Notes: generated by a model not told the origin, from the sequence alone. Counted from the first letter of the stretch, positions 26,001-33,054 are shown. The stretch: 40,962 nucleotides of DNA from SIG452 sp045541975 (GCA_045541975.1 JAZQKB010000003.1:1-40962), one strand, 5' to 3'. Made by a program: numbers and translations.

Positions 26001-26450
26001 GATATTCGCCGAACCAAACAGGGAACCCGTATGGCATTTTTCAATTTGGAGGATATGTCGGGGATTGTCAGCTGTATTGCTTTTCCCGATTTATACGGCA
26101 AAAATACGGATGCCATTTTAGAGGACAACATTGTGGTTGCTGACGGAAAACTTACGTTAGAGGGTGAGGATTCCTTTAAATTTATTCTGACGGCACTGCG
26201 ACGCTTCTCCACGGATTTAACCTATTTAAAGCTTTATCTGCGGTTGCCGGAAGAAGCATCACCCAAAATGGCAGAAGTAAAAAAACTGCTTACCTTCTTT
26301 TCGGGCGAAACTCCCGTGTATGTATATTTTGAAAAGGAAAAACGCCTCACCGTTGCTCCCAAAAACCTTTGGGTCAGTGAGAATGAAATTTTATTGGAAA
26401 AGCTTTCCAACCTTTTGGGAACAGAAAATGTGAAACTGGTTTCTGACTAA
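23043..26450 (+). CDS. dnaE: DNA polymerase III alpha subunit (DnaE)
   Basis: This 1135-residue C-family replicative polymerase starts with a PHP domain (HLHVHTEYSLLDG at residues 5-17), followed by the polymerase core: GPGRGSAAGSLVAY near 350, the catalytic aspartates in MPDIDIDF at 386-393, HTTVHAAGV near 500, SYAFNKSHAACYS near 738. Helix-hairpin-helix DNA binding follows, and an OB fold near 980-1060 (ITVIGVISNLDIRRTKQG). No 3'-5' exonuclease domain is present, as expected for DnaE rather than PolC. It is the last gene of the recX-dnaE run and is intact. The gap from whiA is 29 bases. Confidence 0.98.
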   Translation: MDFCHLHVHTEYSLLDGLCRIRELVSYAKNLGQTALAITDHGALYGALEFYKECKAQGVKPIIGCEFYVAPSDMEDKSVPGYYHLVLLAKNETGLRNLYQLSTKSYQKGFYYKPRIDKNLLAKHTEGLICLSGCIAGELSQKILAEDVKGAKETALSYQKMFAPGDYYIEIHHHNLPEEKIVMPKLLALSKELSIPAVCANDVHYIQQEDHDIQDVLMCIQMQRQVSEEDRIRFETREFYLKSYEEMAAIFPKELLQNTLEIAEKCNLEIPFGEFRFPKYPAPKKSETYLRELCYHGLAAKYETVTDALKERLEYELSTIISMGFCDYFLIVWDFVAYAKGKGIPVGPGRGSAAGSLVAYCLNITTVDPIRYGLVFERFLNKERVSMPDIDIDFCNERRGEVIDYVISKYGADRVAQIVAFGTMKARAAVKDVARATGIPYYLADEITKELSRCRVPNITLDEAMNRKDNRLRELYEENPDIKKLIDTSRKLEGHIRHTTVHAAGVLITGEPAVNLVPLCNVTDATATQYEMAHLESLGLLKMDFLGLRNLTVIEDTVNAIYRQTGKQILLTRLEYNDPKVYDLLSNGDTDGVFQLESSGMKNFLRDFRPRTFEDVIAAISLYRPGPAKKIPEFIRNKENPNLVKYSCKELEPILSVTYGCIVYQEQVMEIFRQLAGYSLGQADIIRRAISKKKADVLLREKEKFVAGCQKNGIAPAVSEGIFREIEDFASYAFNKSHAACYSVLAYQTAYLKCYYPAHFYAALLTSYMAFTEKVAYYIQSARERGIRVLAPDINSGNVTFTVKNGDIVFGLTAIKGIGKQLAEAIATVRETQGDYQGLEDFVKRMQGKQLNKKAMEALILAGCFDEFGKRSDLLLAYEPLMDEQAHVQMTHVSGQLDLFGTTLREPSPEPIQKQSKKKEAYQPTPDDLKMEKQVLGLYISGHPLEQFQKKIRSMGGDPIVATKETMLEEGISEKHITVIGVISNLDIRRTKQGTRMAFFNLEDMSGIVSCIAFPDLYGKNTDAILEDNIVVADGKLTLEGEDSFKFILTALRRFSTDLTYLKLYLRLPEEASPKMAEVKKLLTFFSGETPVYVYFEKEKRLTVAPKNLWVSENEILLEKLSNLLGTENVKLVSD

Positions 26451-26455
26451 AAAGG

Positions 26456-26484
26456 TTGACAAATTCAAAAAAGAAAACTATAAT
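26456..26484 (+). promoter_or_regulatory. Consensus promoter for the small lipoprotein
   Basis: A perfect TTGACA (26456-26461) and TATAAT (26479-26484) with 17-base spacing start directly after the dnaE stop codon. Confidence 0.9.
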
Positions 26485-26540
26485 AGAATCAAAGGAACAA
26501 TCAGCATTTTAAAATGCTTCCAACAGAAAGGATTTTACTT

Positions 26541-26954
26541 ATGAAAAACTGGAAAATCTTAGCACTTTTTCTGGCAGTTTTAATGTGCCTGACCGCTTGC
26601 GGTGCACCCCAGACTCCCTCTAAAACGCCCGACGCTCCCGACGAACCGATTATCGAAATTGTGGCATCTCCGGAACCGGATTCCGGAATCCCGCCGGCAA
26701 TTACCGAAAAAGAACCCACCAAAGAAGGCGAAACCTATCAGGCAACCGGTATGTATATCGGTATGGCAGACAATAATCTGCTGGTGATTATCGAAGCAAA
26801 TCCGGAAGACGGTAAACCCGAAAAATCCTATCAGATTTCTCCCGAAATTGACCTGGAAGCAATGGGCATCACCGACGGTAGCATGGTAGATTTAACCTAC
26901 ACCGTGGATATAAACGGCGTAAAACGTGTGCAGAGTATTTCTGTAGCATACTAA
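26541..26954 (+). CDS. Small secreted lipoprotein, function unknown
   Basis: This 137-residue protein has a lipoprotein signal peptide (MKNWK, hydrophobic core, lipobox LTAC with Cys20 as the lipidated residue). A proline-rich linker of about 35 residues follows, then a small beta-rich domain of about 75 residues (from GETYQATGMYIGM to VQSISVAY) that I do not recognise. It should be anchored on the outer face of the membrane. ATG 26541 follows AAAGG; a longer frame starting at 26514 would place residues before the signal peptide. It has its own consensus promoter and terminator. Confidence 0.82.
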   Translation: MKNWKILALFLAVLMCLTACGAPQTPSKTPDAPDEPIIEIVASPEPDSGIPPAITEKEPTKEGETYQATGMYIGMADNNLLVIIEANPEDGKPEKSYQISPEIDLEAMGITDGSMVDLTYTVDINGVKRVQSISVAY

Positions 26955-26959
26955 AACCT

Positions 26960-26993
26960 AAAAATCCTCCCATTTTAAGGGAGGATTTTTATT
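26960..26993 (+). terminator. Terminator after the lipoprotein gene
   Basis: AAAATCCTCCC pairs with GGGAGGATTTTT around ATTTTAA, with a T-rich tail. Confidence 0.9.
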
Positions 26994-27064
26994 TGCCCAA
27001 ATGGAATAGTTTGGCAAAAGGCAGGCAATCCTATTGGTATCTGAACAAAAAAGGAAGTGCCTTT

Positions 27065-27553
27065 TTGAAATTTTTTAGAAAAAGAGAAGCAAAAGAAGTG
27101 AAGGAATCCGAGACTGAGCAGGTGCAACTGGTTTTGCCGGAGCATTTAAACCCCTCGGGACGGCTGTTTGGCGGGAGGCTCCTTTCCTGGATCGACATTG
27201 TGGCAGCCATCACCGCACGGCGTCATGCAGAGGCCAATGTCACCACCGTTGCTATAGACAGACTGCAGTTTCGTGAGGGTGCCTTTTCGGGAGACACTTT
27301 AGTTTTGCGGGGACGTATCACCTGGGTGGGAAACAGCTCCATGGAGGTTCGGGTGGACACCTTTCGGGAGCTTTCAGACGGGACAAGACGGCTTATTAAC
27401 GTTGCCTATCTCGTAATGGTTGCCATAGATGGCAGCCAAAAGCCTGTCCCTGTACCAAAGATTTGTCCCAAAGAACCTGCTGAAAAAATGGAGTGGGAAG
27501 CCGCCAAAAAACGGATGGAACTTCGACAGCAACGGCGGATTTTGGGTTACTAA
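27065..27553 (+). CDS. Hotdog-fold acyl-CoA thioesterase
   Basis: The protein has about 162 residues. The core PEHLNPSGRLFGGRLLSWID and GAFSGDTLVLRGRITWVG are typical of the YciA/YkhA acyl-CoA hydrolase group, which cleaves acyl-CoA to free acid and CoA in the cytoplasm. The start is uncertain: the frame opens inside the preceding terminator at TTG 26993, while TTG 27065 has GGAAG seven bases before it and gives a family-like N-terminus. The C-terminal 25 residues are highly basic. No promoter is obvious, so it may depend on read-through. Confidence 0.82.
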   Translation: MKFFRKREAKEVKESETEQVQLVLPEHLNPSGRLFGGRLLSWIDIVAAITARRHAEANVTTVAIDRLQFREGAFSGDTLVLRGRITWVGNSSMEVRVDTFRELSDGTRRLINVAYLVMVAIDGSQKPVPVPKICPKEPAEKMEWEAAKKRMELRQQRRILGY

Positions 27554-27606
27554 GGGAAAAATTCTTCCAAAAATGGTTGAAAGCGGAAAAAATATTGAAA
27601 AATGAC

Positions 27607-27635
27607 TTGCAATTTTCAAAGACCTTTGCTATAAT
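27607..27635 (+). promoter_or_regulatory. Promoter of efp
   Basis: TTGCAA (27607-27612) and a perfect TATAAT (27630-27635) have 17-base spacing; the leader to the efp start codon at 27706 is about 65 bases. Confidence 0.8.
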
Positions 27636-27642
27636 ATACTTG

Positions 27643-27658
27643 TTATATTGTAATATAA
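27643..27658. promoter_or_regulatory. Inverted repeat at the efp transcription start (possible operator)
   Basis: TTATATT-GT-AATATAA is a perfect 7-bp inverted repeat placed where transcription should start. It could bind a repressor, but it is A/T only and could occur by chance. Confidence 0.3.
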
Positions 27659-27705
27659 TCAGAACTATAAACGGAATTTATTTCCGACCGAGAGGAGAAT
27701 TTACT

Positions 27706-28263
27706 ATGGTAGGAGCTGGCGATTTCAGAAACGGCGTTACCTTTGAAGAAGACGGAAACATTTATCAGGTTGTTGAATTTCAGCATGTAAAACCCGGGAA
27801 AGGTGCGGCGTTCGTTAGAACCAAAATCAAAAATATTATCACCGGTTCTGTAGTGGAAAAAACCTACAGACCCACCGATAAATTCCCGAAAGCTCATATC
27901 GAAAGAAAAGATATGCAGTATTCTTACAATGACGGTGACCTGTACTACTTTATGGACCAGGAAACCTTCGACATGATTCCCATCAACGCAAGTCAGGTGG
28001 GTGACGCATTAAAATTCGTAAAAGAAAACGAATGCGTGAAAATTTTATCTCACAACGGTAATGTGTTCGGTATTGAACCCCCGAACTTTGTAGAATTAGA
28101 AGTTACCGAAACCGAACCCGGCTTAGCTGGTAACACCGCTCAGGGTGCAACCAAACCTGCAACCTTAGAAACCGGTGCAACCATCAACGTGCCTCTGTTT
28201 ATCAACATTGGTGACGTTTTAAGAATTGACACCAGAGACGGAAGCTATATGGAAAGAGCGTAG
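27706..28263 (+). CDS. efp: Translation elongation factor P
   Basis: This 185-residue, three-domain tRNA-mimic protein relieves ribosome stalling at polyproline. The N-terminal KOW-like domain carries the modification loop HVKPGKGAAF with Lys32 at the tip, the C-terminal OB domain ends with GDVLRIDTRDGSYMERA. No yjeA/epmA-type modification gene is nearby, and no proline-rich B. subtilis-type evidence about modification can be drawn. The start at 27706 follows AGAGGAG; an upstream extension was rejected. Length is exactly typical. Confidence 0.97.
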   Translation: MVGAGDFRNGVTFEEDGNIYQVVEFQHVKPGKGAAFVRTKIKNIITGSVVEKTYRPTDKFPKAHIERKDMQYSYNDGDLYYFMDQETFDMIPINASQVGDALKFVKENECVKILSHNGNVFGIEPPNFVELEVTETEPGLAGNTAQGATKPATLETGATINVPLFINIGDVLRIDTRDGSYMERA

Positions 28264-28301
28264 TCTCTTTTCTTGCTTTCCGATTTGAAAGGAGAATTTC
28301 C

Positions 28302-28736
28302 ATGGAAAATATCGGCGAAAAAATCGCTTACTTAAAAGGCTTGGCAGAAGGCTTAAAAGTGGATGAATCCACCAATGAAGGCAAAATCATCAAAGGAATT
28401 TTAGATGTTTTAGCGGAAATGAATGAATACATTGAAGAACTGGATGACGATCTGGCAATGGTTCAGGAAGAAATGGACAATATGTCTGATGATTTAGCAG
28501 ATGTGGAAGACATCGTGTTTGAAGATGACGAAGACGATTGTGACTGCGACTGTGATTGTGACGATGAAGACGTTTACGAAATCACCTGCCCCAACTGCGG
28601 CGAAGAAGTTTATGTTGACGGTGAAACCTTAGAAACCGAAGACATTTTCTGTCCTTCCTGCCGTCAGCAGATTGAACTAGATCTGCCCGAAGGTTGTGAC
28701 TGCGGTTGCGATTGTGACTGTGATTGCGAAGACTAA
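28302..28736 (+). CDS. CD1247-like zinc-ribbon protein with Cys/Asp repeats
   Basis: This 144-residue, very acidic cytoplasmic protein starts with a helical N-terminal domain resembling the CD1247 N-terminal family (EKIAYLKGLAEGL), with a probable coiled coil at residues 35-65. A zinc ribbon follows (CPNCGEE near 98 and CPSCRQQ near 119). On both sides of the ribbon lie alternating Cys-Asp tracts (DCDCDCDCDDED near 80 and CDCGCDCDCDCED at the end), which look like metal-binding or disordered acidic tails. The function is unknown. It lies 38 bases after efp with a GGAGAA site and closes the transcript with a strong terminator. Confidence 0.85.
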   Translation: MENIGEKIAYLKGLAEGLKVDESTNEGKIIKGILDVLAEMNEYIEELDDDLAMVQEEMDNMSDDLADVEDIVFEDDEDDCDCDCDCDDEDVYEITCPNCGEEVYVDGETLETEDIFCPSCRQQIELDLPEGCDCGCDCDCDCED

Positions 28737-28747
28737 TTCTTTTTAGT

Positions 28748-28782
28748 AAGAAAAAGGTATGCAAAATGCATACCTTTTTCTT
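28748..28782 (+). terminator. Terminator after efp and the zinc-ribbon gene
   Basis: AAGAAAAAGGTATGCA pairs with TGCATACCTTTTTCTT around an AAA loop. Confidence 0.9.
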
Positions 28783-28794
28783 ATGTTCAGATAT

Positions 28795-28944
28795 GTTCAT
28801 TTTTTTCTTTGGCATCAAAGAAAAAACGAACCAAAAAAAGAAACTGCCGCCAAGTATTTTCGCAATCTGGAATATTCGTCTTTCTGCTGCTGTATTCGAT
28901 TGCGTAAATAACGGCGGAATTTTTGTGCCGTCGTTCGATTACGT
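28795..28944 (-). repeat. Family B structured repeat, copy B2 (reverse orientation)
   Basis: This element of about 150 bp is the reverse-oriented homologue of 9078-9216. In plus coordinates CCGCC (28847-28851), ATTT and CGCAAT (28861-28866) pair with ATTGCG (28899-28904), AAAT and GGCGG (28913-28917). The terminal T/C-rich hairpin GTTC...TTTCTTTG against CAAAGAAAAAACGAAC lies at 28795-28831. Between the arms the shared order GAAT..CAG....G.AAGACG is kept. A 92-codon minus-strand frame across it is not a gene. Confidence 0.8.
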
Positions 28945-29011
28945 TTTTTAGCTTGATATAGCCTGGTGCAGAGCTATTTGATAACCTATCCGAAATCGTT
29001 TTCCCTCTCTT

Positions 29012-29046
29012 CCAAATAAAAAATGCGCCAACGGTCGTTGACGCAC
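29012..29046 (-). terminator. Orphan minus-strand terminator-like hairpin
   Basis: On the minus strand TGCGTCAACG pairs with CGTTGGCGCA (one mismatch) and six T residues follow. No minus-strand gene lies to its right before 29410, so it may end a small RNA, belong to a decayed gene or be part of the neighbouring palindromic element. Confidence 0.5.
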
Positions 29047-29069
29047 AAAAAACGCAAACTTCCATTGTC

Positions 29070-29232
29070 GCTAAACAAACAGAATAGAGAGGAATTACCC
29101 TGATACTCTAACCGCTTGGAATCTGCGTTTTTTAGCAAGGTTCATACGATTAGAGTGCACAAAAATAAGGAATCATATCCTACTGTGAATGAGGTTGATT
29201 TCTCTCATAATATAATATTCTGTTTGTTTAGC
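29070..29232. repeat. Element C: 163-bp unit bounded by perfect 17-bp inverted repeats
   Basis: GCTAAACAAACAGAATA at 29070-29086 is perfectly repeated in inverse at 29216-29232. Nested inside are GAGAGGAA against TTTCTCTC and ACTCTAA (29105-29111) against TTAGAGT (29150-29156), in the right order for one large imperfect palindrome. A further inverted pair, AAAAAACGCA (29047-29056) with TGCGTTTTTT (29124-29133), overlaps it. No open frame and no clear target-site duplication were found. It is seen once in this window. Confidence 0.65.
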
Positions 29233-29286
29233 AACTTTATTATAGCATGTTTTTTGAAAATACAAGTAGTTTTGTTCAAAAAAATA

Positions 29287-29315
29287 TTGTCAAACAAAAA
29301 TCTTTGTGCTATAAT
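29287..29315 (+). promoter_or_regulatory. Promoter of the flavodiiron operon
   Basis: TTGTCA (29287-29292) and a perfect TATAAT (29310-29315) have 17-base spacing, followed by a leader of about 90 bases. The A/T-rich TTGTTC...ACAA stretch around the -35 could hold a redox-regulator site, but no match is clear. Confidence 0.8.
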
Positions 29316-29409
29316 TTGGGTAAATGGAATCATTCAAAAACATTCCGTCTTAACATGTTTAAAATATCCCCAATTTGGGAAATATGATAATACACACGAG
29401 GTGAACCCT

Positions 29410-31212
29410 ATGTCAGCTATCAAAGAAATTACCAAAGACATCAGATACATCGGCGTAAACGACCATATTGTGGATTTGTTTGAAGGTCAGTACGATGTGC
29501 CAAACGGCATGTCCTACAATTCCTACGCCATTTTAGACGATAAAATTGCCATTATGGACACCGTGGATCAGAACTTTACCCACGAATGGCTGGACAACAT
29601 TCAGAATACTTTGGGCGGCCGCAACCCTGATTACTTAATCGTGCAGCATATGGAGCCTGACCATTCTGCCAACATTGCCAATTTTGTGAAAGCATATCCC
29701 GATGCAAAAATCGTGTCCTCCCAAAAAGCCTTTGCCATGATGAAGCAGTTCTTCGGTACTGATTTTACCGACAAGCAAATCGTGGTGGGAGAAGGGGATA
29801 CCTTATCTTTGGGTAATCACACCTTAACCTTCGTTACTGCTCCCATGGTGCATTGGCCGGAAGTTATTGTGACTTATGATTCCACCGATAAGGTGCTGTT
29901 CTCTGCAGACGGCTTCGGCAAATTCGGTGCGTTGGATGTGGAGGAAGACTGGGCTTGTGAAGCGCGCCGTTACTACATCGGCATCGTTGGAAAATACGGT
30001 GCACAGGTACAGAATTTATTAAAAAAAGCGGCAGGCTTGGAAATTGAAACAATCTGCCCGCTTCACGGTCCCATTCTGACCGAAAATTTAGGGTACTATC
30101 TCAATTTATATAACACCTGGTCTGCCTATCAGCCCGAAGAAGAAGGAATTATGATTGCCTACACTTCCGTATACGGCAACACCAAAAAAGCAGTGTTGAA
30201 ATTGGCAGACCAGTTAAAAGCAAAAGGCTGCCCCAAGGTTGTGATAAACGATTTAGCAAGATGCGATATGGCAGAAGCTGTGGAAGATGCTTTCCGTTAC
30301 AGCAAGCTGGTGCTGGCAACCACCACCTACAATGCGGAAATCTTCCCCTTTATGAGAGAGTTTATCAATCACTTGAACGAGCGGAACTTCCAGAACAGAA
30401 CCGTTGCCTTCATCCAGAACGGAAGCTGGGCACCGCTTGCCACCAAAGTGATGAAAGAACTGTTTTCTAAATCCAAAAACTTAACCTTCTGCGAAAATGA
30501 AGTGACCATTTTGTCAGCATTAAGTGACGAAAGTACCGAACAGCTGACCAAATTATCCGACGAGCTTTGTGGAGATTACTTGGCTCAGCAGGGCGAAACT
30601 GTGGACAAAAACAATCTGTCTGCTCTCTTTAACATCGGCTACGGCTTGTATGTGGTTACCTGTCATGACGGCAAAAAAGATAACGGTCTTATTGTGAATA
30701 CCGTGACTCAGGTCACAAACACCCCCAATCGGATTGCAGTTACCATCAATAAAGAAAACTATTCCCACCATGTGATCAAACAAACCGGCAAAATGAATAT
30801 CAACTGCTTAACAACTGACGCTCCTTTTTCCGTGTTTGAAAAATTCGGTTTCCAGAGTGGCAGAACGGTAGACAAATTTGCCGATTGCGAACCTTTACGT
30901 TCCGATAACGGCTTGATTTTCTTGCCTCGCCACATCAATTCCTTTATGTCACTAAAAGTGGAAGACTATGTGGACTTGGAAACTCACGGTATGTTTATTT
31001 GCTCTGTTTCGGAAGCAAGAGTGATTAACCAGGCAGAATCTATGACCTATTCCTACTATCACCAGAATGTGAAACCCAAACCGCAGACTGACGGTAAAAA
31101 AGGTTATGTCTGCAAAATCTGTGGCTATATTTACGAAGGGGAACCCTTGCCGGAAGACATCATTTGCCCCTTGTGTAAACACGGCGCAGCTGACTTTGAA
31201 AAAATTATATAA
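29410..31212 (+). CDS. Flavodiiron protein fused to flavin reductase and rubredoxin
   Basis: This 600-residue cytoplasmic protein reduces oxygen (and possibly NO) to water. Domains in order are a metallo-beta-lactamase-like diiron domain (residues 1-250, with HMEPDH at 80-85), a flavodoxin domain (about 255-395, AYTSVYGNTKKA), a flavin-reductase-like FMN domain (about 412-560, NIGYGLYVVTCHDG), and a C-terminal rubredoxin (563-600, CKICGY and CPLCKHG). It is in effect FprA fused to high-molecular-weight rubredoxin (Hrb), which are separate proteins in some acetogens. I set the start at 29410 with GAGGTG upstream; the open frame continues 98 codons upstream through repeat DNA and the promoter. 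Rubredoxin and rubrerythrin genes follow. Confidence 0.93.
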   Translation: MSAIKEITKDIRYIGVNDHIVDLFEGQYDVPNGMSYNSYAILDDKIAIMDTVDQNFTHEWLDNIQNTLGGRNPDYLIVQHMEPDHSANIANFVKAYPDAKIVSSQKAFAMMKQFFGTDFTDKQIVVGEGDTLSLGNHTLTFVTAPMVHWPEVIVTYDSTDKVLFSADGFGKFGALDVEEDWACEARRYYIGIVGKYGAQVQNLLKKAAGLEIETICPLHGPILTENLGYYLNLYNTWSAYQPEEEGIMIAYTSVYGNTKKAVLKLADQLKAKGCPKVVINDLARCDMAEAVEDAFRYSKLVLATTTYNAEIFPFMREFINHLNERNFQNRTVAFIQNGSWAPLATKVMKELFSKSKNLTFCENEVTILSALSDESTEQLTKLSDELCGDYLAQQGETVDKNNLSALFNIGYGLYVVTCHDGKKDNGLIVNTVTQVTNTPNRIAVTINKENYSHHVIKQTGKMNINCLTTDAPFSVFEKFGFQSGRTVDKFADCEPLRSDNGLIFLPRHINSFMSLKVEDYVDLETHGMFICSVSEARVINQAESMTYSYYHQNVKPKPQTDGKKGYVCKICGYIYEGEPLPEDIICPLCKHGAADFEKII

Positions 31213-31236
31213 TTTATAATAAAGGAGATTATAACC

Positions 31237-31395
31237 ATGGAAAAATATGTATGTGACGCTTGTGGCTGGGTATATGACGAAGCGGAAGGCGCTCCCGATT
31301 TAGGTATTGCACCCGGCACCAAATGGGAAGATGTTCCCGAAGATTTCGCCTGCCCCTTATGCGGTGTTGGCAAAGATATGTTTTCAAAAGAATAA
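31237..31395 (+). CDS. Rubredoxin
   Basis: This 52-residue protein, too short for many gene finders, has the two iron-binding loops CDACGW and CPLCGVGK and the conserved GIAPGTKWEDVPEDFACP between them. It is a one-electron carrier with a single Fe(Cys)4 site. It starts 24 bases after the flavodiiron fusion with AAAGGAG upstream and is followed by rubrerythrin, so it probably donates electrons to one or both enzymes. Confidence 0.96.
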   Translation: MEKYVCDACGWVYDEAEGAPDLGIAPGTKWEDVPEDFACPLCGVGKDMFSKE

Positions 31396-31424
31396 TAAAA
31401 CGATAAAAACGGAGGAATCAAAAA

Positions 31425-31961
31425 ATGTCCAAATATCAAGGTACTCAAACAGAAAAAAATTTAATGGCAGCATTTTCCGGAGAATCCGAAGCAAGAAATA
31501 AATACACCTATTTTGCTTCCAAAGCAAAAAAAGACGGCTACGAACAGATTGCGTCCTTATTCTTAAAAACTGCCGATAACGAAAAAGAACACGCAAAACT
31601 CTGGTTCAAAGAATTAGAAGGCATCGGTGACACTGCAAGTAACTTAATCGCTGCTGCAAACGGCGAAAACTATGAATGGACCGAAATGTATAAGGGCTTT
31701 GCAGAAACTGCTGAAAAAGAAGGCTTCACCGAACTGGCTGCAAAATTCCGCATGGTTGCTGCCATCGAAAAATCTCACGAAGAACGCTACCGTGCACTCT
31801 TAAAAAATGTGGAAACCCAAGAAGTATTCAAAAAAGCTGAAACCAAAGTTTGGGAATGCCGTAACTGCGGTCACTTAGTAACCGGCGACAAGGCTCCCGA
31901 AGTTTGCCCCACTTGTAATCATCCCCAGGCATATTTCGAGATTCATGCAGAAAACTATTAA
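31425..31961 (+). CDS. rbr: Rubrerythrin
   Basis: This 178-residue peroxide reductase has a four-helix ferritin-like diiron domain (ESEARNKYTYF, ADNEKEHAKLW, EKSHEERYRAL) and a C-terminal rubredoxin-like domain (CRNCGH and CPTCNHPQ). It reduces hydrogen peroxide to water with electrons from rubredoxin. A good GGAGG site precedes the ATG at 31425, 29 bases after the rubredoxin stop. A family A repeat begins ten bases after the stop codon. Confidence 0.97.
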   Translation: MSKYQGTQTEKNLMAAFSGESEARNKYTYFASKAKKDGYEQIASLFLKTADNEKEHAKLWFKELEGIGDTASNLIAAANGENYEWTEMYKGFAETAEKEGFTELAAKFRMVAAIEKSHEERYRALLKNVETQEVFKKAETKVWECRNCGHLVTGDKAPEVCPTCNHPQAYFEIHAENY

Positions 31962-31970
31962 AAACTTGAT

Positions 31971-32070
31971 AAAAGGCGCATAATGAATGAATCTCACCGC
32001 TCGGCGTACAGCACGTATGCCTTCGGGGAATCCCCTTTGGGGTTCAGTTTCTTTGTTATGCATCCATTTT
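31971..32070 (+). repeat. Family A palindromic element, copy A5 (full length)
   Basis: This 100-bp copy follows rubrerythrin. The outer arms AAAAGG, GCATAA and AA.GAA.CT pair with AG.TTC.TT, TTATGC and CC.TTTT. Hairpin 1 is GGCGTAC-agca-GTATGCC (with one G-T pair after allowing for the loop), followed by TTCGG, and hairpin 2 is GAATCCCC-ttt-GGGGTTC. The right side TATGCATCCAT...TTTCTGCACC matches copy A2. Confidence 0.85.
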
Positions 32071-32112
32071 TCTGCACCTTTGGTAGAAGAAAACCAAAAT
32101 CAAAAAATTAAA

Positions 32113-32146
32113 AAGAGATTCCCGCAAAAAAATGCGGGAATCCTCT
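32113..32146 (+). terminator. Terminator-like hairpin before the ZIP gene
   Basis: GATTCCCGCA pairs perfectly with TGCGGGAATC around six A residues; the tail CCTCTTATT is only moderately T-rich. It probably ends the flavodiiron-rubrerythrin transcript. Confidence 0.75.
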
Positions 32147-32175
32147 TATTGTAACACATAAGCAGGTGATTTACT

Positions 32176-32928
32176 ATGACTTTGGTACTTATCACAGCAT
32201 TAGGAATCGGCGGTGCCACTTTAATTGGTGCACTAATCGGCTTCCTCTTTAAAAAACAGACTCATCAATTTTCCGATATCGTGCTGTCTTTTGCGGCAGG
32301 GGTAATGTTTGCCGCGGCAGTAGTCGGACTGATTATGCCGTCTTTGGAATATGGCGGTGAACACGGTCTTCTGATTACTGTGGCAGGAATTTTTGTGGGA
32401 GCTGTGTTTTTAAATATCTTAGATAAAATGGTGCCACATCTTCATAAACTGGCAGGAGCAGATATTGAACCTCATCAAGAGACAAGCCTTAGCAAGGTGC
32501 TTTTATTTGTGATGGCGATTGCCATACATAACCTGCCGGAAGGACTTGCGGCAGGAGTTGGTTTCGGCACGGATAACACGGAGCAGGCATTAGTCATTGC
32601 AGGCGGCATTGCCCTGCAGAACATTCCCGAAGGGATGGTCATTATCGGTCCTATGCTGGCAGCGGGGGTATCCCGTGGCAGAACCTTTTTGATTGCGCTG
32701 GTAACAGGGTTGATTGAAGTGGTGGGGACATTGCTCGGATACTTCTCCGTTTCCATTTCTTCTGCTGTGTTACCCTTTATGCTTGCTTTTGCAGGCGGGG
32801 TAATGCTCTATGTGATCAGTGATGAAATGATTCCCGAAACCCATGCTCATGGGAACGAACGGGGGGCAACCTTCTCCTTTTTAATCGGCTTCTGTGTGAT
32901 GTTGATAACAGACACCTTGCTTGGATAA
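32176..32928 (+). CDS. ZIP-family metal transporter
   Basis: This 250-residue membrane protein has about eight helices and the ZIP family metal-binding signatures HNLPEGLAAGVGFG in helix 4 and QNIPEGMVIIGP in helix 5. It resembles the ZupT/GufA branch, importing zinc or other divalent metals. The variable loop contains HLHKLAGADIEPHQ with several histidines. AGCAGGTG lies upstream of the ATG. Terminators lie on both sides, so it may be a single-gene unit, although no strong promoter is evident between the hairpin at 32146 and the start. Confidence 0.92.
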   Translation: MTLVLITALGIGGATLIGALIGFLFKKQTHQFSDIVLSFAAGVMFAAAVVGLIMPSLEYGGEHGLLITVAGIFVGAVFLNILDKMVPHLHKLAGADIEPHQETSLSKVLLFVMAIAIHNLPEGLAAGVGFGTDNTEQALVIAGGIALQNIPEGMVIIGPMLAAGVSRGRTFLIALVTGLIEVVGTLLGYFSVSISSAVLPFMLAFAGGVMLYVISDEMIPETHAHGNERGATFSFLIGFCVMLITDTLLG

Positions 32929-32944
32929 CGAAGAAACCTGTAAA

Positions 32945-32978
32945 AAAGCTCTCTGAATGCTTCCAGAGAGCTTTTTTA
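32945..32978 (+). terminator. Terminator after the ZIP gene
   Basis: AAAAAAGCTCTCTG pairs with CAGAGAGCTTTTTT (loop AATGCTTC). Confidence 0.9.
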
Positions 32979-33054
32979 ATATTTTGCGAGAAACTAACCG
33001 AGTCACCAAAAAATGAGTTTTTTGCCCGTTTTTTGAGCAATTAAAAAATTGCAA

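Noticed and set aside
28787..29065. Minus-strand frame of 92 codons
   Set aside because: It covers family B copy B2 and the orphan hairpin. It looks like the repeat-derived hypothetical proteins often mis-annotated in such genomes.
29116..29409. N-terminal extension of the flavodiiron protein by 98 residues
   Set aside because: The frame is open by chance through element C, the promoter at 29287-29315 and the leader; the family start MSAIKEITKD lies at 29410 with a ribosome-binding site.
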